From Aquanectria penicillioides (Eukaryota; Ascomycota; Sordariomycetes; Hypocreales; Nectriaceae): 64,000 nucleotides of DNA. The translations under genes and the position numbers were made by a program. How positions within the stretch are numbered: the stretch's first letter is position 1; every line of letters begins with the position of its first letter. The notes under the pieces are model-generated. The model had not been told where the DNA came from, did no database searches, and saw only the letters and a program-made list of their open reading frames with translations. Positions 53,413 through 64,000 of this stretch are shown here, piece after piece. The stretch covers positions 2,108,001 to 2,172,000 of the forward strand of contig PYIU01000009.1 in the NCBI GenBank assembly GCA_003415625.1, read 5' to 3'.

Positions 53413-55729
53413 TTATCGGCCAGGTGGTGTAGATGACGCCCGGTTAGAGTGAGAGCTGCCTTCTTTGCCCTGAGAACGACCTGAGCGAGTGGTTGAGCTG
53501 TCTGGGTCGCGGGCGATTGGAAACTCTGTTCCCAACGGACTCTGATGTTGCATCTCGGTATCGACATTGTCACGGCGGTTGCGATGGTGGCGGATGGCAC
53601 GAACGAACCATGGGGCTTGGCCCACACCCTTCCAGGTCCAGTACTCCTTGAGGTCATACTCGCGGGGCTCAAGGCGGCCGCCAGATACGCAGACAACAAT
53701 ACCGATGAGACCATTGAGAACAGCATAAATGAAGACACCACTTGATACAGTTAGTTGGCTCGCTGATTAGAGATGGGAGACTTACGCGATGAGGCCATAG
53801 GCAACGCTGTAACTGAAAGGGATGAATGTCATAACCACAAAAGATGGCAAAACATCGCCAATATATCGCCAGTTGATCTGGGTGACTTGACGGATCATCA
53901 TGCAGCCGACCTGAGTAGTTAGTATGGCCGAACCCTGAGGCCGGTGTAGGCACTTACAAGAATCAGAGTGCAACCAGTTGCCCATGGAGGAACAGACGCG
54001 AAAATTGGCGCAAAGAAGATGGAAATGATGAAGCAGAGGCCGGCGACCATGGCTGTAAGGCCAGTTCGACCACCCTCGGCAATACCAGCACCGCTCTCAA
54101 TGAATGCTGTGACAGGTGAAGAACCAAAGAGGGCGCCGATGGAGATGAAGGCGGCATCAGTGCAGTAGGCGAGGGTAGATCGAGGGAAGTCACCGTCTCG
54201 AGGGTCGACGACACCACAGAAACGAACCATGGAGTAGAGGGTAGCGGTGGCATCGATGATGTCGACATATAGAAAGGTGAAGAGAGCCAGCGCGAACTGA
54301 GAAGCGTCGCCTTCAAAGCTCCAGTCAAGTTGGTTGAGGGTTCTTTGAATTGGATGAAATGAGACGACTTGCTTGAAGAATTCGAATCGAGAATCACCTT
54401 CGTCGGTGCGAGGAAAGTAGGTAATGGCGGTGTCGCGACTAAATAGTTAGTTGGGTCGAAAGGAACAGTGAAGTGAACTTACGGCCAAGAGAGAATAGAG
54501 ACGATGCTGATGCCAATGATGAGAGCGTATTTGACGCGAAAGGCCATGAGGAATGCTGTGAGAATGCCGCCACAAAAGACAGCAACCCAAAGCTAAGTAT
54601 TGTTAAAGGTTGTTCAAGGGCGTGGGAGTTGGATTAAAATACCTTTGCATTCGTCATTTGCCCTCCAGCACACATGCCTGTTTCCTGGTCGATGAGTTCC
54701 ATGGGACATCCACCAAGGGCAAGCGGAGTAGAAACCCAGCCACCGGTGATGGCACCGATACCGGCAGAGTAAGAAAGGCCAATCTCAGTGAGAAAAAAGC
54801 CGATGCCGACACCAGTTGCAGTTTTGAGGGTAGCTGGGATGAGCTTGACGAGCCACTGGCGCATACCGGTGAGAGCGAGGAATATGAAGACCAAGCCTTC
54901 AACGAAGACAGCTGTGAGAGCCATGCGATAGGAGATGGGGCCGCTGGAATTGTATCCGACAACCTGGGAAAGTTGGTTAGTTGACTGAAGATGCGGGGGT
55001 GGAAGGTAGAAATACCTGGAAGGTGAAGTAGGCGTTGAGTCCCATGCCGGGCCTGTATCAAGTTAGTACTATAGCCAGTGGGTAAATGGAGTGTAGTCAT
55101 ACGCGATCGCAACTGGAAGGTTGGCGATGAGTCCAAACATGAAGCTTGCCATGCCAGCGATGGCAGCCGTAGCAGTGATGAGATCACGGCGAATATCTGG
55201 GATGTGATTAGCTAGTGCCGTGTAATATGGAGCGAGTTTCTAAACTTACCTTCCTTGCAGGAAACATAGGAGGCAATTTCATCGCAAGCCTTTCGGTCAG
55301 TCAAATCGCATTCGCAGGTTCCTCCAGTCTGAGACAGAAGAGAGGCCTTGGGACAGGTTAGCACGCTACAATGTGAGAAGGGAGGTCAAACAAACGTTGA
55401 CAGCGATGATGTAGGCCATAGTGGCGAAGGTGGTGAGCCCAGCGCGGATCTCTCGAAAGAAGGTTGCATCAGAGTGTTCTTTGGGCTACAGAAAAGACCC
55501 TGGTTAGCTAATTATCGGAAGCTGTTTCACAGAAACCTACATGTCCAGAGCCGGCGAGGTGGAAGAACCTGCCGAACCGAGAGGTGGTGATGTTGTAGTT
55601 GAGAGCGTCAAGCATATCGCGAAAGCCGCAGAACCTAGAGCGCCCAACTTCCTCAGAAGGCGTGATGCTTCTGGAGGCCATCGTGGCGGCGTTGGAGTTG
55701 ATCTGGTGCGTCGGTGAAGTGGCGGCCAT
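53413..55729 (-). CDS. azgA: AzgA-type adenine/guanine/hypoxanthine permease
   Basis: Ten exons: 55729-55541, 55485-55396, 55346-55250, 55196-55103, 55052-55016, 54963-54643, 54592-54483, 54438-53958, 53910-53786 and 53740-53413. They join into 623 aa with every frame preserved. The protein shows GSGHPKEHSDATFFREIRAG, MAYIIAVNASLL, the luminal pair CECDLTDRKACDE, DLITATAAIAGMASFMFGL, ANLPVAIAPGMGLNAYFTFQ, TATGVGIGFFLTEIGLS, FLYVDIIDATATLYS, and LFGSSPVTAFIESGAGIAEG. These match the AzgA family of H+-coupled purine transporters (about 12-14 membrane spans) that scavenge adenine, guanine and hypoxanthine at the plasma membrane. The N- and C-terminal tails are cytosolic and hydrophilic; the C-tail is Arg/Ser-rich and could be a turnover signal. 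The ATG at 55729 is chosen because the frame upstream has only a TTG; a later ATG at 55657 is also possible. Confidence 0.93.
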
Positions 55730-58281
55730 GACAAGGTCAAGAGAAGTTGTCAACTGGCCTGAGATGTAAAATGTATTGTGAGATAGTTAGAGGGACGGAA
55801 AATGAAAGTGGTCGGCAGAAGGCCAAGAAGGTGAAGGAAGAAGAAGTGTGCAGGAGCGGTGGGGGACGCAGAAGTTGAGGTGTGCACAGAAGAGTGCGGA
55901 AACTAAGAACAGGTTCGGAAGAACGAATGAGTGGGGAACGAGGGACTAGGAAGTGAGGTTCGGTTTTGTGATACTTGAGTCACTGACAAAGGGACGAGAG
56001 ATTGGTGGTGCAGCTCAGGGGGACGCGTCAATGTTGAGCTTGTCAGCTGGCTGCCAGGTGCCAGCCAGCTGGCCCCGATAATTTGTTTACAGCGCTGGCG
56101 CAACGCGCAGAACACACTTTCGGCGAGTAACTAGGGAGTAGGTCTTGTTCTGGCAGTGATTGAATCATTGATAGGTGATCGGAGTGGGGGACTAAAGGTG
56201 TGAGGAGGCGAGAATTCCGATGCGGTGGCATGGAAGAACCCCAGTTGAGCCGAGTCTAGCGGTAGAGCCACGCGATCTCTTCCTTTGACGACGGGATCTG
56301 GTGCGGAAGTAACCTTGCGTAGAATTCTTTCTCTTGATAGGCCCAGCTTCTGAACTACGCTGATGCAAATGCTTACGCGGGAAAAGGGGCAAGGTGACAC
56401 TGCTGGATATGTAGGTGAGCAAGTGCAAAGAAACCCAAGATTGGATTCTACAGACAGGAATTACAGGGTTAAGTATCGTAGGGGGTTAGGGGGCTCCAAC
56501 ATGTAGCCCTAGATACGTGCTGGGCTGGGTAGTTGCAGATTACCATGTCGTTCAAGCATCACGTACATCCGTCCTCCGATTGTAATCTTCGTCATGCAGG
56601 AACCCATTCCCGAGAATCTGGTGAGAAGTAGGTTTCCAGGATCCCGAATCACGTTGTATGTCATAGTTCCTAGCGGTGCCGGTCGGAACACCCAGGCTAA
56701 CTCACGCCTCTCTCTGCCGCCATCGAGAAGCCTCGCTGCCCAACATGCGAGCTGCTTACCGGGGGAGAATAGAATCTGCCACTATGACACAGCCCGTCGT
56801 TCTTGTAACACCAGCTGCAAGCCTCTGGCCCCTGCAAGCGAGACGTTGTCTTCACGACAGCGAGCACGAGTCGTGGCTGGCGGGTTGGTGCATGGTACAT
56901 GCGAAACCTGCCGAAATTGAAACTTTTGGCTTGGCAGAAAAGAGACATAGAAATTTTGCTCAATGTACTGGTAACGTGGACGGGCAATGGTCTTGATTGA
57001 AGAGATTCTGAAGATGAATATTTGGCGTGATGCAGGGCTGTCGCTCGCAGGAACATGCAACATATGTTCGCAAAACATCACATACACCATCTCTAGAACA
57101 TGAGAACTAGCCCCTGATAGTGACAATCGTATTCTTGATGTAAAGACGCCAAAATAGTACCATGACGGGGCAGTTCCGTATCACTTAGACCAGCACTCCG
57201 CTCCCTCCTGAGCCAACATCGCGTCTCGGCTGCCCTCACGAACACGGCGACCTTGAAGCCAATCTGTAGCCCCCATCCGTCTCCATAACCCATTCAATAG
57301 AGTCCTTGTGTGACCGTGTTCGGCCCCACACGCCGCTCACGAGGTTGGGCCTCCATGCTCGAAACAGAGACAAGTCCGCTCCGCGTTCGCTGCCCAAGAC
57401 GGGGCCGGGAAGACCCCACGGAGGGCCTTTGGAGTGACGAATTTGTGCCTCTGTGATTCACGTCAGATCGAGGGGTTCATTTGGCGTGGGACGAAAGAGG
57501 TGTTCATGCTGCAGAGCCCCAAGTCGAGGACGGGACGAGTAAGACGGGGCATTAGAGCAGCCAACAGTGTTGACAACCGGCGAGGAGCTTTGCAGGAAAC
57601 CTGAGGAGACTCTCGTTATGAAGATAATGTGTTGTAGATGGTTCAGGGATAGTGAAATTCGAAAGCTTCAAGTTGTTCCTCCAGTGAGTGCCATCACCGC
57701 CCCTGGGCGATACTCACCTCTAGGTTCTTCCACGAGTCGTCTGTGTAGCCACCCCTGACGTCGACCCTATCTCTCGTAGGATGGTTTGGTTGCAGTAAAA
57801 AGGCGGCCTCTCACGTTCGTTCGATTTGATCCCATCGCTCTCGGGCCACTGGACAGTGCTTCGTGGCCGCCAGCTCAAGGCACGTGTTCTTGCACAGGAC
57901 CGAGAACAACACCGCAGACTGAAGGTGAGCAATCACTGAAAACCAGTTCTATTCTTGGTCACAAGACCTGCGTTGTGACTTTGGTGTTGACCCACTGTGC
58001 TGGGTGCAGCTGCTTTGCGTGGCCGCCTTTATCTCACCTCCAACGATCGCCCACCTCTCCGCCCCGATTTCTCTTCCTTCAACATCACCACCTCAACCTC
58101 AACACCAACTAGCACACACCAACCAGCACCAGAATTTTGGAATTTTGGTTCTCTGATCCCCCCTTCACTCATTTTTGATCGTTGCCATCTCGGCAAGCCT
58201 TTGTGCACCCTTCACTTCACCCTTCTCGATTCTCAGACACCTCATTTCGACCTGAGAGCTTGAAGCCCCCAACCCCTCGTC
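55730..58281. other. Divergent spacer between azgA and the methyltransferase-like gene
   Basis: No supported gene. Contains an inverted repeat in the azgA promoter, described separately, and a C/A-rich leader from about 58020 before the next start. Confidence 0.55.
56044..56071. repeat. Inverted repeat, 10-bp arms, in the azgA promoter
   Basis: CAGCTGGCTG is followed by an 8-nt loop and its exact complement CAGCCAGCTG, about 315 bp upstream of the azgA start. Could be a dimeric factor site or DNA hairpin; chance is possible. Confidence 0.6.
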
Positions 58282-60110
58282 ATGTTCGACGTCTTCTGGA
58301 CCGACCCAGGCAAAGAACTGGTCGGCGAGCATCGTGCCAAGAAGGAGGTCCTTCGGGAACTGCAAGAAAAGAAGGAGAAATCCACGAGTTCCCGAAGCTC
58401 CTTGTCGGTGCGAAGCTCAAAGTCGTCAGACTCCCCTTTCAACTTTCTGAGATCCCGCGCCAAAAAGAATGCCAACTCAAAACCACCAAAGACTCTGTCT
58501 TCAGGCATGATTTCGGCCGGTATCCTCTCCTCAAAATCACACCTGCCCACTGATTCTGCCCGAAACCAGTCGGCACTTGCACTTGATTCCTCCTCTTCGG
58601 TCTACTCGGAGCCAGATCTTGCCACAAAGCCTGATCGCACTCCTTTGACCCCCAGCACATCCCAGATAACTCAGAACCTTGGGCCATCTTCGTATGTCAT
58701 CAAGCGTACCGAGATTACCTATGAACCTCGATCTTTGGATCCTGATGGATATGACCTCTCTTCAGAGATCATCATCTCATCTGAGCCTGATCTTGACCAA
58801 CCCACCACACCCCCAAGTTCCCCATCCAAAAGGTAAGTGCCCCCGACTTCTCATGAAAGGAACCCACCTCTGACATGCTCCAGGGACATCAACAAACCTT
58901 TGCTCCGATCTGACTCGCCTGTAGCTCTGATCCCTGGTCTTCGGCTTCCTACTCGAGCCAAGACACCTCTGGCCTTTGCCTTCAAGCCAAACAACCCTGA
59001 CGCATGGCGAGCGCCAGAGGAGTGGAAACGAGTTTCTCGCGAGCTCAGAGAGACAAGCATCGACAGCATGATTCACGAGATGATGCAAATCAAAGACACC
59101 AATGAAAATGCCAACCTGATTTCCGACCTCGACACCCTTCAAGAACAAGTCCAGCAAATGGCCTCCACCAGATCAAAGGTTATCTTGTCGCGACTCAAGG
59201 AACTTTGGAACACAACCACCGACCAGAATTCGACCCCCAAAATCGAATTAGAGAAGAAGCGCTGGATGATGTCGACTCTTCACCACATCGACAAGCTCCA
59301 AAAACACACCCCATCCCCGACAACCTCATCGGAACCTGAGACAATATTGGCTTTCAATGAATCCAAAGGTAAAGCGGCTCCTATATAATTTTTGCATCTT
59401 ACTAACTCGACACAGAAACGGCTTCATACCTTGCAGCTCTCAACCCAACCAACCAAGTCTACCACATGTCGACCGAGCCGATTTCACCTACAAAATTTGC
59501 CAACATTCACCCTGTTCTCATCCCTTCGGTGTCTGCAGCACCTTTCCCTCGAGAACTTTCACCTTTTGACAGAGTCTACTCACTCTCGATACCCTCTGCC
59601 TACTCTTCATACGACATTCCAGCAGTTCTGAAGAACATTAGCAAATCCTTGAAGCCGGGGGGTTCCCTGCAAATCACCTTGCTCGACCCATTGCCGTGTG
59701 CTGGGACACTTGGCCCACGCATGCGAACCTGGCTTGAGGATCACCTGTTAATCAACTTGGAACGGGAATTTCGATGCACAAAACCAAACAAGCTGTTCCC
59801 GGCCTGGATGACTGCAGCATCTCTGCGCGGCCATGGCAGCTTGTGCACAGCAACACAATTCTACGCCGTCTCTGACAGCGTTCACCGATCAACCGACAGC
59901 AACAATCAAGACTCGAATGATGAACTGCGACAAAATAAAGTTAAGGCCGAGATCCGCACCTTTGCTGGGCGGATGCTCTGGCAGGAGATTTGGGGCGCCT
60001 ACGTCACAGCGGACAAGTGGTGGTGGGAGGAGCAAGCTTGCGTGGAGGAATGTCTAGAGCTGGGAACAATTTGGGAATACAGAATGATTGAAGGAGTCAA
60101 GACATACTGA
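58282..60110 (+). CDS. Methyltransferase-like fungal protein, low-complexity N-terminus
   Basis: Exons 58282-58832, 58884-59368 and 59416-60110 (introns 51 and 47 nt) give 576 aa. Residues 1-180 are Ser/Lys-rich and probably disordered, with many phosphosite-like SS/SP motifs (MFDVFWTDPGKELVG at the N-terminus). Residues about 190-330 include an EEWKRVSRELRETSIDSMIHEMM helical region with Gln/Lys coiled-coil character. The C-terminal third resembles the second half of a Rossmann SAM-methyltransferase: SIPSAYSSYDIPAVLKNIS, then LKPGGSLQITLLDPLP (typical post-motif strand), and LEREFRCTKPNKLFPAWM, with WQEIWGAYVTADKWWWEE near the end. The upstream GxGxG glycine loop (motif I) is not visible, so it may not bind SAM. 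Function unknown; nuclear or cytosolic. Confidence 0.75.
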
Positions 60111-61845
60111 GCTGGCGATAGACTGATACACTTGGGGAGAGATGGCTAGAGTTGGCCCTGACATGCTGGGGCTGATGGGAGGTCAGAGATGAAAAATCAC
60201 AACACAAGACGAGATTCGAGGGAGGATGACGGTTCTGTTTGCATTTCAGACTTGCTCTTGCATTTCCTTTCTCAGATCAACATGGCAGATGGATGGCGTT
60301 GGGAAATTCGGATTGCTTTTTCACAAAATACCCCCGACAGCATGGGAGGATGCATACGGCCCGAGTTGGCCAGAGGTGGCCCGGGTTGGCCGGAGATGAT
60401 AGCTCAGAACCATAGGAGCTCATGATAAATTGTAATGATTAAATGCTATGACCAAGACAGGCGACCCATTCCCTTGTTGGGCAGAGTAGAAATTGATGGA
60501 AATGTGCTGATGGACGTGTAAATTTGCATGATGGTCTACGAGAGCCGTCATGCGAGAGTGAAGCGGATACGAAGGACCCCTATTTGCTGACCAGTCATGG
60601 AGGTGCGTAGCCCGGCACCGAGGATCCCAAAGGAGGCAGCTCTGCACGAAAGAGACGGAAAACACATCTGATTTCGAGTCGCCTCCCGAGGCAGAGTGGC
60701 CTGTGGGCCGAGGATAGCGCTCGGAAATGTCTACGGGAGATCCGGAGCCCTTGCACAAGGCATATCGACCCAACCCAGCGTCAAGACCCTTGAAGATGCA
60801 GAAGAACGCAGAAGAAAAGCCATGGCGGGCGCCGCGGACATGCCATGGCATAGCCACAGAGCCGTAGCCCTTGTCCTTTCCCCGCAACCAAGGCCTGGAC
60901 ATGGCGCGATATCATGACCATTTCCCTCTCCCCCAAGTTGCGACTCGCCAACCCTGGTCTCCCCAAACAACCCCCCAATCCCCGCATTCTTCAACAAGGG
61001 CGGGGGGGGGGCACCCCTGGTCCCTGCCTGCAGCAGCAGCAGCGCCTTCCTTCAAGGGCGCCGGTCACATCGTGCCATGGCCATCTCCACCAAACACACG
61101 CACGCACGCTGGAGGCTAGGGAGAGAAGAGGAAAGTCAGCAGACGCGAAGAGGCGAGGAAAAGAACACCAAGGTTAAGTCTAAGTTTAAATTCGGGCGAG
61201 GCGATGGGTGGGATAAATGCCACGCGGGCGCTTAGGTATGCTACGCCGTTGTGCCAGGGCTATCAAAAGGGAGTGAGAGATGGGGGGAAAAAGAAAGAAA
61301 AAAAAAACCGCACGACAAAAGAGGAAATGGGCTCGATTTAATCGGTCGGCTTGCCCAAGCGAGATGGGAAACTAGACACGTTTTGTGCTGGGTGCGCCTT
61401 CGTTTCGAGCTCCCGCTGTTACATTTTGTCGACGGGCAATGCAATGTGGCGGCTGCCCACTTACCGCGTTTCAATCTGAAGAACGTGCCGCGAGTATCAA
61501 CGGCATAAAAAAAAAACCATCCAAAACTTGAAATGCCATCAACCTGCGGTCCCACAAAATGAAAGACGGCGAGGAAGAAGGTGAAGAAGAGAAAGACTCA
61601 AGAAGCACAGACTGGTATGAGGCCATCTCATCTGGCAATCGCAATCTGGAGATCTCATCTCATCTGCTCTGGGTGCCCACAGAGCAAAGGGTATCCCAAC
61701 CCAACCCCCATCTCGTCCCCATCGGCCCACAAAATGATCCCTAACATCCCCAGATTTTGCCCCGGATTTTTCCCTCGCTCTACCTCTCTTCTTTCTTTTT
61801 GGTTCCCTGGTGGAGCCCACGGCACTGCACGTTCCCACCATCGCT

Positions 61846-61846
<1 letters not shown>

Positions 61847-61882
<36 letters not shown>
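61847..61882. repeat. (GAC)12 trinucleotide repeat
   Basis: Twelve perfect GAC units in a region without a supported gene. Confidence 0.95.
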
Positions 61883-62605
61883 CCAACATGAATTCGCAAC
61901 AAACGCTGCTACTGCTCGCTTATGGAATGGGGGGGGGGGGGCTGCCAAAATAGCTGAAAGAGGGAAATGGAGCATCAAATAACACCAGCCTTCCAAGCTT
62001 AGTCTAACTTGTAATCGCGTTTTAGAAATCGCTGGGTGCGCTAGCGGCGGTGGATGACCCGCCGTTGTCCACCACCACCAGTACGGAGTACTTGTGCCCG
62101 TTATAGTTGATTACGATACTCTTACAACGTTATCGCGCCTGGCGGCGAACCGGACGAACGGCGCTGGAACACACCCTCGTCGTCGGCGCGCCATGTGACG
62201 CCGCCCAAACGCACACTTACACAATCGCAGGCCTGGGGGTTGGATGGGTGGGCCTGCCATCCAAGCCATTGTCCAGAGAGAGTGAGACCGTACAGAGAGC
62301 ATCACCGCACGGGCGCAGAGTAGCGCAGAGCAGCACAGAAGCTCTCGTCTGCTGCCCCTGCAAACCGCGTGGTTTCTGTGTGTTTTTATTTTATTCCTTT
62401 CTCTTCGTGCCCCTCCATGTACACAGCTCCTGCAAGCCACGGCAGCTCTGCATCCCTCACTGCTATCAGCTCATGGCGGGCACGAGGCTTTGGCGGGGAA
62501 GGGGTGACATGGGAGGTCAGGGCCCTGAAATGCCACTGTAGACCTGCAGCCGCCGGCCTTGCTTTTTTGGGGGGGTCCGAACAAAACAGAAAAGGTGTGT
62601 GGGTG

Positions 62606-62632
62606 GTGTGTGTGTGTGTGTGTGTGTGTGTA
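62606..62632. repeat. (GT)n microsatellite
   Basis: About thirteen GT units in intergenic DNA. Confidence 0.95.
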
Positions 62633-63592
62633 TGCGCCATGTTGCAGAATCTCCTCGGGCTGCGGAAGAATGGCTGCGGAGGAATTCCCAACCACGAGGA
62701 CACCGCGTGGTAAGACTGGGATTGCGTGAATAAAACGCGATGGGGGGGGGGGGGGACCGAATGAGGGGAGTAACAGAGGGGGGTGTGCGTCAACGAGGAA
62801 GGGAAAAAAAACCACCCTCCCCATAAAGCAGTTGAGAGTCAAAAAAGCAATGTGCAAAGATTAGCGGACAAGATTAAGAAGCTGGGGTGAAAGTCCACAA
62901 ATGCGTGATGAGCACAAGGGCTTTCCGGGACGGGGAGGCCGCAGAAGCAACAAGGACGCTCGATAGGGTTGGATGATCAAAAAGCAATACTGAACAAGGA
63001 TCCCGCGAAACCCTGAATGAAGCGAACCCGTTCGAGATGCGAAGCAGGCAGACGTCAGCAAGGAACGGAACGGAACAGAACCAACCAACAGAGTATTGGC
63101 AAGAAAATTTTGCTATTACACATGTGTATCTTGTTCGAGTCTATGCACATCAAACCAGGCTTCCTACACGATTGCTTTTTTGTACAAGAATGTCCCGCTC
63201 ATCCCTGCTCAATATCAGACGCTATATTGAGATGTTCACATCATTCACTCCATCGAGGCACGCACACCCCTCTTTGCCCACGCATCGCTTTCCCAAGCAA
63301 GTCTGATATCCCTTGCTCCAAAAATCCATTTCTCCTGACTGTCCCTGTAAAAATAAAAATAAAATGTTAACTCCTCGACGCTAAAAATGGGGTATTCGTC
63401 TTCGGTCCTGCATGAACCGATTCATTGCGCATATCCAAGCATCAACGCCACCCCCTTGCGTCGCTGTCCCAAGTCGTGGCTCGTTACCAAGACAAAAAAT
63501 CAAGTAGCCAAGAGTTGCGCATTAACCCCCGAGAGAACAAAGAAAAAAAGAAGTGTTATTCCGATTACGGTCCCTCCCAAAAAACTGCATCT

Positions 63593-64000
63593 CTAAGGAT
63601 GTCGTCCATCGTCCGAGTGTGCGGGACTGCCTGCCAGCTCCGTCATGCTCTCGGTCTCGTATGTCTTGTTCGTCCTTGTCACATTGCGGAATCCAGCAAT
63701 ATTGTGGCGGTGATGATGGTGGTGATGATGATGGGTATGGGTAGCCTCGTTTGTCATGCCTCCGACCAGTTCCGTCACATCGGGCCGTCGTCCCAAGCGC
63801 AAATCTGATGCTAGGTTCTTCACTGCGGCCCAAGAGGTTACCATGTAGATGAGGGCATTCCAGAATCCCTGCAACGGCAGCACAAACGCGCTCATAAATT
63901 CCAGTGGTATCGACGCAGACTTAGTGTGAAGTACCGAGAAGACACGATTGGCGCTTGATGGGATCCAGGTGATGAGGATCGCAGTGAAGAACAGAATGGC
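63593..64000 (-). CDS. cAMP-receptor-like GPCR, C-terminal part
   Basis: The gene runs past the right edge. The visible 135 codons read FFTAILITWIPSSANRVF (TM6 with a central Pro), FMSAFVLPLQGFWNALIY (TM7) and MVTSWAAVKNLASDL (cytosolic helix 8), then the tail and TAG at 63593-63595. The TM7 block PLQGFWNALIY resembles the Dictyostelium CAR-type / Crl1 class of fungal GPCRs, known to affect carbon sensing, conidiation and growth through G proteins. The tail has a run of eight His residues in HTHHHHHHHHRH and a Thr/Ser-rich end. Class assignment rests on this short segment; other fungal Git3-like receptors have a similar TM7. Confidence 0.7.
   Translation of the reverse strand, partial: AILFFTAILITWIPSSANRVFSVLHTKSASIPLEFMSAFVLPLQGFWNALIYMVTSWAAVKNLASDLRLGRRPDVTELVGGMTNEATHTHHHHHHHHRHNIAGFRNVTRTNKTYETESMTELAGSPAHSDDGRHP

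Larger units (their letters stand above)
60111..63592. other. 3.5-kb repeat-rich intergenic region
   Basis: No supported gene. Contains G-runs at about 61002-61012, 61929-61940 and 62741-62754, a GAC tract, a GT microsatellite and TACGGAGTAC near 62081. The last part is the likely 3' UTR of the GPCR gene at the right edge. Confidence 0.55.

Noticed and set aside
1..64000. tRNA, rRNA, CRISPR arrays, intact transposons
   Set aside because: No tRNA with both internal boxes, no rRNA, no direct-repeat array with spacers and no transposase or reverse-transcriptase motif was found on reading; CRISPR is not expected in a fungal nucleus.

Overview
The window is nuclear DNA from a filamentous ascomycete, most likely a Sordariomycete and possibly Hypocreales. 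The signs are short introns (mostly 49-184 nt, GTRNGY...YAG, often with a CTAAC branch site), pyrimidine-rich leaders, 1-6.5 kb spacers full of simple repeats, and families with Pezizomycotina-style sequences (DUF3455 secreted protein, AzgA permease, a P450 with a fungal-type heme motif, a PNP-NACHT-ankyrin NLR, a caspase-like protein). The species cannot be fixed from sequence alone. Seventeen protein genes and one decayed gene were found; the exon structures are mine, read from conserved frames and splice signals.

Layout. 0-16.4 kb is mostly housekeeping: the 5' end of a Vps3-like CNH protein (-), the Golgi coiled-coil protein CASP/Coy1 (+), a secreted DUF3455 protein (+), a large F-box protein ending in a pentapeptide-like repeat (+), then ribosomal protein uL22/RPL17 (-) and fibrillarin NOP1 (+), which are divergent around a 656-bp spacer. 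17-24.3 kb holds an orphan P450 (-) and a caspase-like protein with a C2-like tail (+). 24.3-30.8 kb is a 6.5-kb stretch with no gene I can support. 30.8-39.9 kb has an FAD/NADPH oxidoreductase of FNR/CPR type broken by a one-base frameshift (+), an unrecognised Cys/His-rich protein (+) and a small nitroreductase (+). 40.4-47.9 kb has mitochondrial PSD1 (-), a HERP-like ubiquitin-like membrane protein (+) and UCH37-type deubiquitinase (+), the last also broken by one base. 49.1-55.7 kb has a decayed PNP-NACHT-ankyrin NLR (-) whose PNP domain is still open, beside an AzgA-type purine permease (-). 58.3-60.1 kb is a methyltransferase-like protein (+), and the right edge cuts a cAMP-receptor-like GPCR (-).

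Functional themes. Membrane traffic and lipid biology (Vps3, CASP, PSD1), ribosome biogenesis (RPL17/NOP1), proteostasis (F-box, HERP-like, UCH37), and two members of cell-death or self/non-self families (caspase-like, NLR). There is no secondary-metabolite cluster around the P450. The most interesting items are the NLR locus that keeps an intact effector-type domain while its NACHT and ankyrin parts decay, the caspase-like plus C2-like architecture, and two perfectly periodic protein repeats (11 pentapeptides in the F-box protein, 13 His-initiated tetrapeptides in the HERP-like protein). Single-base breaks in two otherwise intact housekeeping genes look like homopolymer sequencing errors.
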